Positions 4,748 through 6,213 of a DNA stretch of 6,213 nt are shown here, in pieces. The stretch is from Candidatus Babeliales bacterium (lineage in GTDB: Bacteria; Babelota; Babeliae; Babelales; CAZZPM01), in contig JAESUJ010000049.1 of assembly GCA_016763165.1 (NCBI GenBank), positions 1 through 6,213 on the forward strand. The letters are read 5' to 3'. The position numbers were made by a program, and so were the translations under genes. The notes under the pieces were generated by a model. It did no database searches. It saw only the letters and a program-made list of their open reading frames with translations, and had not been told where the DNA came from. Within the stretch, counting starts at the first letter, position 1; each line of letters begins with the position of its first letter.

Positions 4748-5845
4748 TTAGTTGTTTTTGAGATAGTCGATTGTATCATTGTGAATGATTTTAAGGCCGA
4801 CTGCGTTGTATTCAAGAAGCTTTGTTGGTCGCGAGACAGCATTGACAATATCTTTCTTACGTAAGAGAATACCGTAATCAGCTGCTGAAAGATATTGTAA
4901 AAGATGAGAGTTTTCTACTGATCGAAGAATGATTTGGTTTTGATTAATGCAATGTTTATCGAGTAATTGTTCTATGTAGAGATGATCTTTTTTTGGCAGC
5001 AAGAGCAGTCCCCAGACATTCTTGTCTGATAACATCTTTTCTTTCATTAATTCTACTGTTTCTTCAATGCATTGCCATGGTTTTGCTGATCCGCTATAGC
5101 AATAAACTACAGCTGATGCTGGAATAGATACGTTGGATCGTATTTTATTGCGCCAAGAGTCAATTTTTTCTTGATTGATTGGTATAATAAGATCTTTTTT
5201 TGCTATAAAGACTTTGTCTGCAGCTGCTTCGTACGCTTCAATTAAATATTTTTTAAGAGATTCGCTGACTGTTTCTATCTCAATTGAAGTATATTTTCTT
5301 TTAAATCGATCATTTCGATAGACATCGTATTCTATATTTTGAAGTGTTCTGTAATACCATGTTTTAAATAATCTATGGTACCAGCTTATTCTGCCCTGTT
5401 CGCAGGCTAAGCGATATTCTTCTGCAGCAAGTCCACGTGCTTGAATGGTTATATCGATTAATTCTTGTTGTTCGTTGTTTTTGTATAAATTTTTTATAAA
5501 TTCTAAAACAACCCACCCAGCAAGAGGTCCCCTTGCAATAATTTTCTCAAGAGGAATTGATCTAATAATTCTTTTAAAATAATAACCAGCGATGAAAAGT
5601 CCAAAACTTCCTGCAAAAGGAGTTCTCGGGCAGAGGATAACATGTAATTTATCATGAGATGGAATAATTCGCATCAGTTCTTTGGAAGAGTATTCTTTTC
5701 TTTCAAAGCTAACAAGAGTAACTTCAAGATTTTTTTGCTCTTCAATTCTATTGAGTAATGGTGTTAGAACTTGGCTTTTAAAGACGGAATTATCAATCCC
5801 GTCAAAAATGACCATCATGAGTTGTCTATTAGTTTCGTTATGCAT
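4748..5845 (-). CDS. GT-B fold glycosyltransferase (GT4-like), short C-terminus
   Basis: The protein has 365 residues and starts at the ATG at 5845, with AAGGGAG seven bases upstream. There is no signal peptide, so it is probably cytosolic or on the inner face of the membrane. Residues 1-210 form an N-terminal Rossmann-like half, with beta strand MMVIFDGI, then LEVTLVSF and KLHVILCPR, and ARGPLAGWVV before a helix. The nucleotide-sugar-binding half starts near 244: VVYCYSGSAKPWQCIEE (strand, Gly loop, helix), WGLLLLPKK, IILRSV, LLQYLSAADYGILLRKK, then SRPTKLLEYNAVGLKII. The last segment corresponds to the conserved S-P-T-K-x-x-E-Y-x-A-x-G-x-P-V-I motif of GT4 enzymes. Glu345 would contact the donor, while the first Glu of E-x7-E is absent, as in some subfamilies. 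The chain ends about 11 residues after this motif, whereas relatives usually continue for a final helical segment. Sugar and acceptor cannot be read from the sequence. It follows the permease by 27 nt. Confidence 0.75.
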   Translation of the reverse strand: MHNETNRQLMMVIFDGIDNSVFKSQVLTPLLNRIEEQKNLEVTLVSFERKEYSSKELMRIIPSHDKLHVILCPRTPFAGSFGLFIAGYYFKRIIRSIPLEKIIARGPLAGWVVLEFIKNLYKNNEQQELIDITIQARGLAAEEYRLACEQGRISWYHRLFKTWYYRTLQNIEYDVYRNDRFKRKYTSIEIETVSESLKKYLIEAYEAAADKVFIAKKDLIIPINQEKIDSWRNKIRSNVSIPASAVVYCYSGSAKPWQCIEETVELMKEKMLSDKNVWGLLLLPKKDHLYIEQLLDKHCINQNQIILRSVENSHLLQYLSAADYGILLRKKDIVNAVSRPTKLLEYNAVGLKIIHNDTIDYLKNN

Positions 5846-5872
5846 CTGTAAACTCCCTTAGCTTTTCATCTG

Positions 5873-6211
5873 TTATTTAACAGCCGGCTTCTGTTCTGTT
5901 GATACATATTTATTACCAAGGTAAACAATGACGCCAAATAAGTAGAGAGAAATAAATGCAAAGCTCACACCTGATTGACTGACGTAGTAAAAGCTCAGAC
6001 AGAGAAGGTATAAGCAGCTAAGAGCTGCAGGGATGCAAAGAAATATTCTTTTTGCATTAGATATTGTTTTTAAATGTGCACAAGCAAGGACATTTAATCC
6101 GTAGCTAAGACTCACGCTTAAAACAAACATGTTCTGTAGTGCGATTTGATTTTTGCTCATCAATAAGATAAGCCATGCACAGAACATTGTTATACTGATG
6201 CTTACCCATGG
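5873..6211 (-). CDS. APC-family amino acid permease, C-terminal part (cut by window edge)
   Basis: The reading frame is open to the right edge, so the ATG at 6187 is only an internal methionine. It lacks a ribosome binding site, and the codons before it (P-W-V-S-I-S-I-T) continue the protein. The visible 112 residues contain four likely membrane segments: about residues 4-22, 27-46, 54-75 and 80-98, numbered from 6211. A short charged tail (YVSTEQKPAVK) follows. The order resembles the end of amino acid/polyamine/organocation transporters such as AdiC-type antiporters: T-P-W-V-S helix, NMFVLSVSLSYGLNVLACAHL, then a pair of helices joined by a Ser-Gly loop. Role by family: import or exchange of amino acids across the inner membrane. 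Substrate-binding helices are outside the window, so the substrate is unknown. It probably forms an operon with the glycosyltransferase. Confidence 0.6.
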   Translation of the reverse strand, partial: PWVSISITMFCAWLILLMSKNQIALQNMFVLSVSLSYGLNVLACAHLKTISNAKRIFLCIPAALSCLYLLCLSFYYVSQSGVSFAFISLYLFGVIVYLGNKYVSTEQKPAVK

Positions 6212-6213
6212 AA

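Overview
All genes in this AT-rich window lie on the minus strand, so transcription runs from the right edge to the left. The content suggests an intracellular or host-associated bacterium. It has secreted clostripain-like (peptidase C11) paralogues and a signal-peptide protein that reads into a eukaryote-type cytosolic phospholipase A2 domain. The style fits Candidatus Dependentiae (TM6/Babeliae). That placement is an inference from gene content, and other protist-associated bacteria such as Legionellales, Rickettsiales or Chlamydiae are not excluded.

Layout in transcription order. (1) 6211-5873: C-terminal third of an APC-type amino acid permease, cut by the window edge. (2) 5845-4748: a GT-B (GT4-like) glycosyltransferase 27 nt downstream, probably co-transcribed, which ends early for the family. 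(3) 4747-4552: a non-coding gap with a plausible sigma70-type promoter. (4) 4551-3107: clostripain-like protease B. It is split into two ORFs (4551-4051 and 4024-3107) by an apparent one-base loss. The second frame is open from 4231 and supplies exactly the missing middle of the domain, giving 481 residues when restored. (5) 3067-3028: a perfect 16-bp inverted repeat. (6) 2973-739: clostripain-like protease A, intact at 744 residues, with a long Pro/Ser/Arg-rich linker that contains 55-residue tandem repeats. (7) 726-682: a strong intrinsic terminator. (8) 603-1: a secreted protein whose annotated ORF stops at 37. A one-base shift near 161-165 opens a frame that runs off the left edge and reads as the start of a cPLA2 catalytic domain.

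The main observations are the two broken genes. Both are repaired by adding one A to a run of five A's in the coding strand, and both secreted enzymes look functional apart from that one base. This could be sequencing or assembly error, recent decay, or slippage during expression. The three secreted proteins (two cysteine proteases and a phospholipase) look like an export-dependent set acting on host or prey material. That joint role is inferred from signal peptides and families only.
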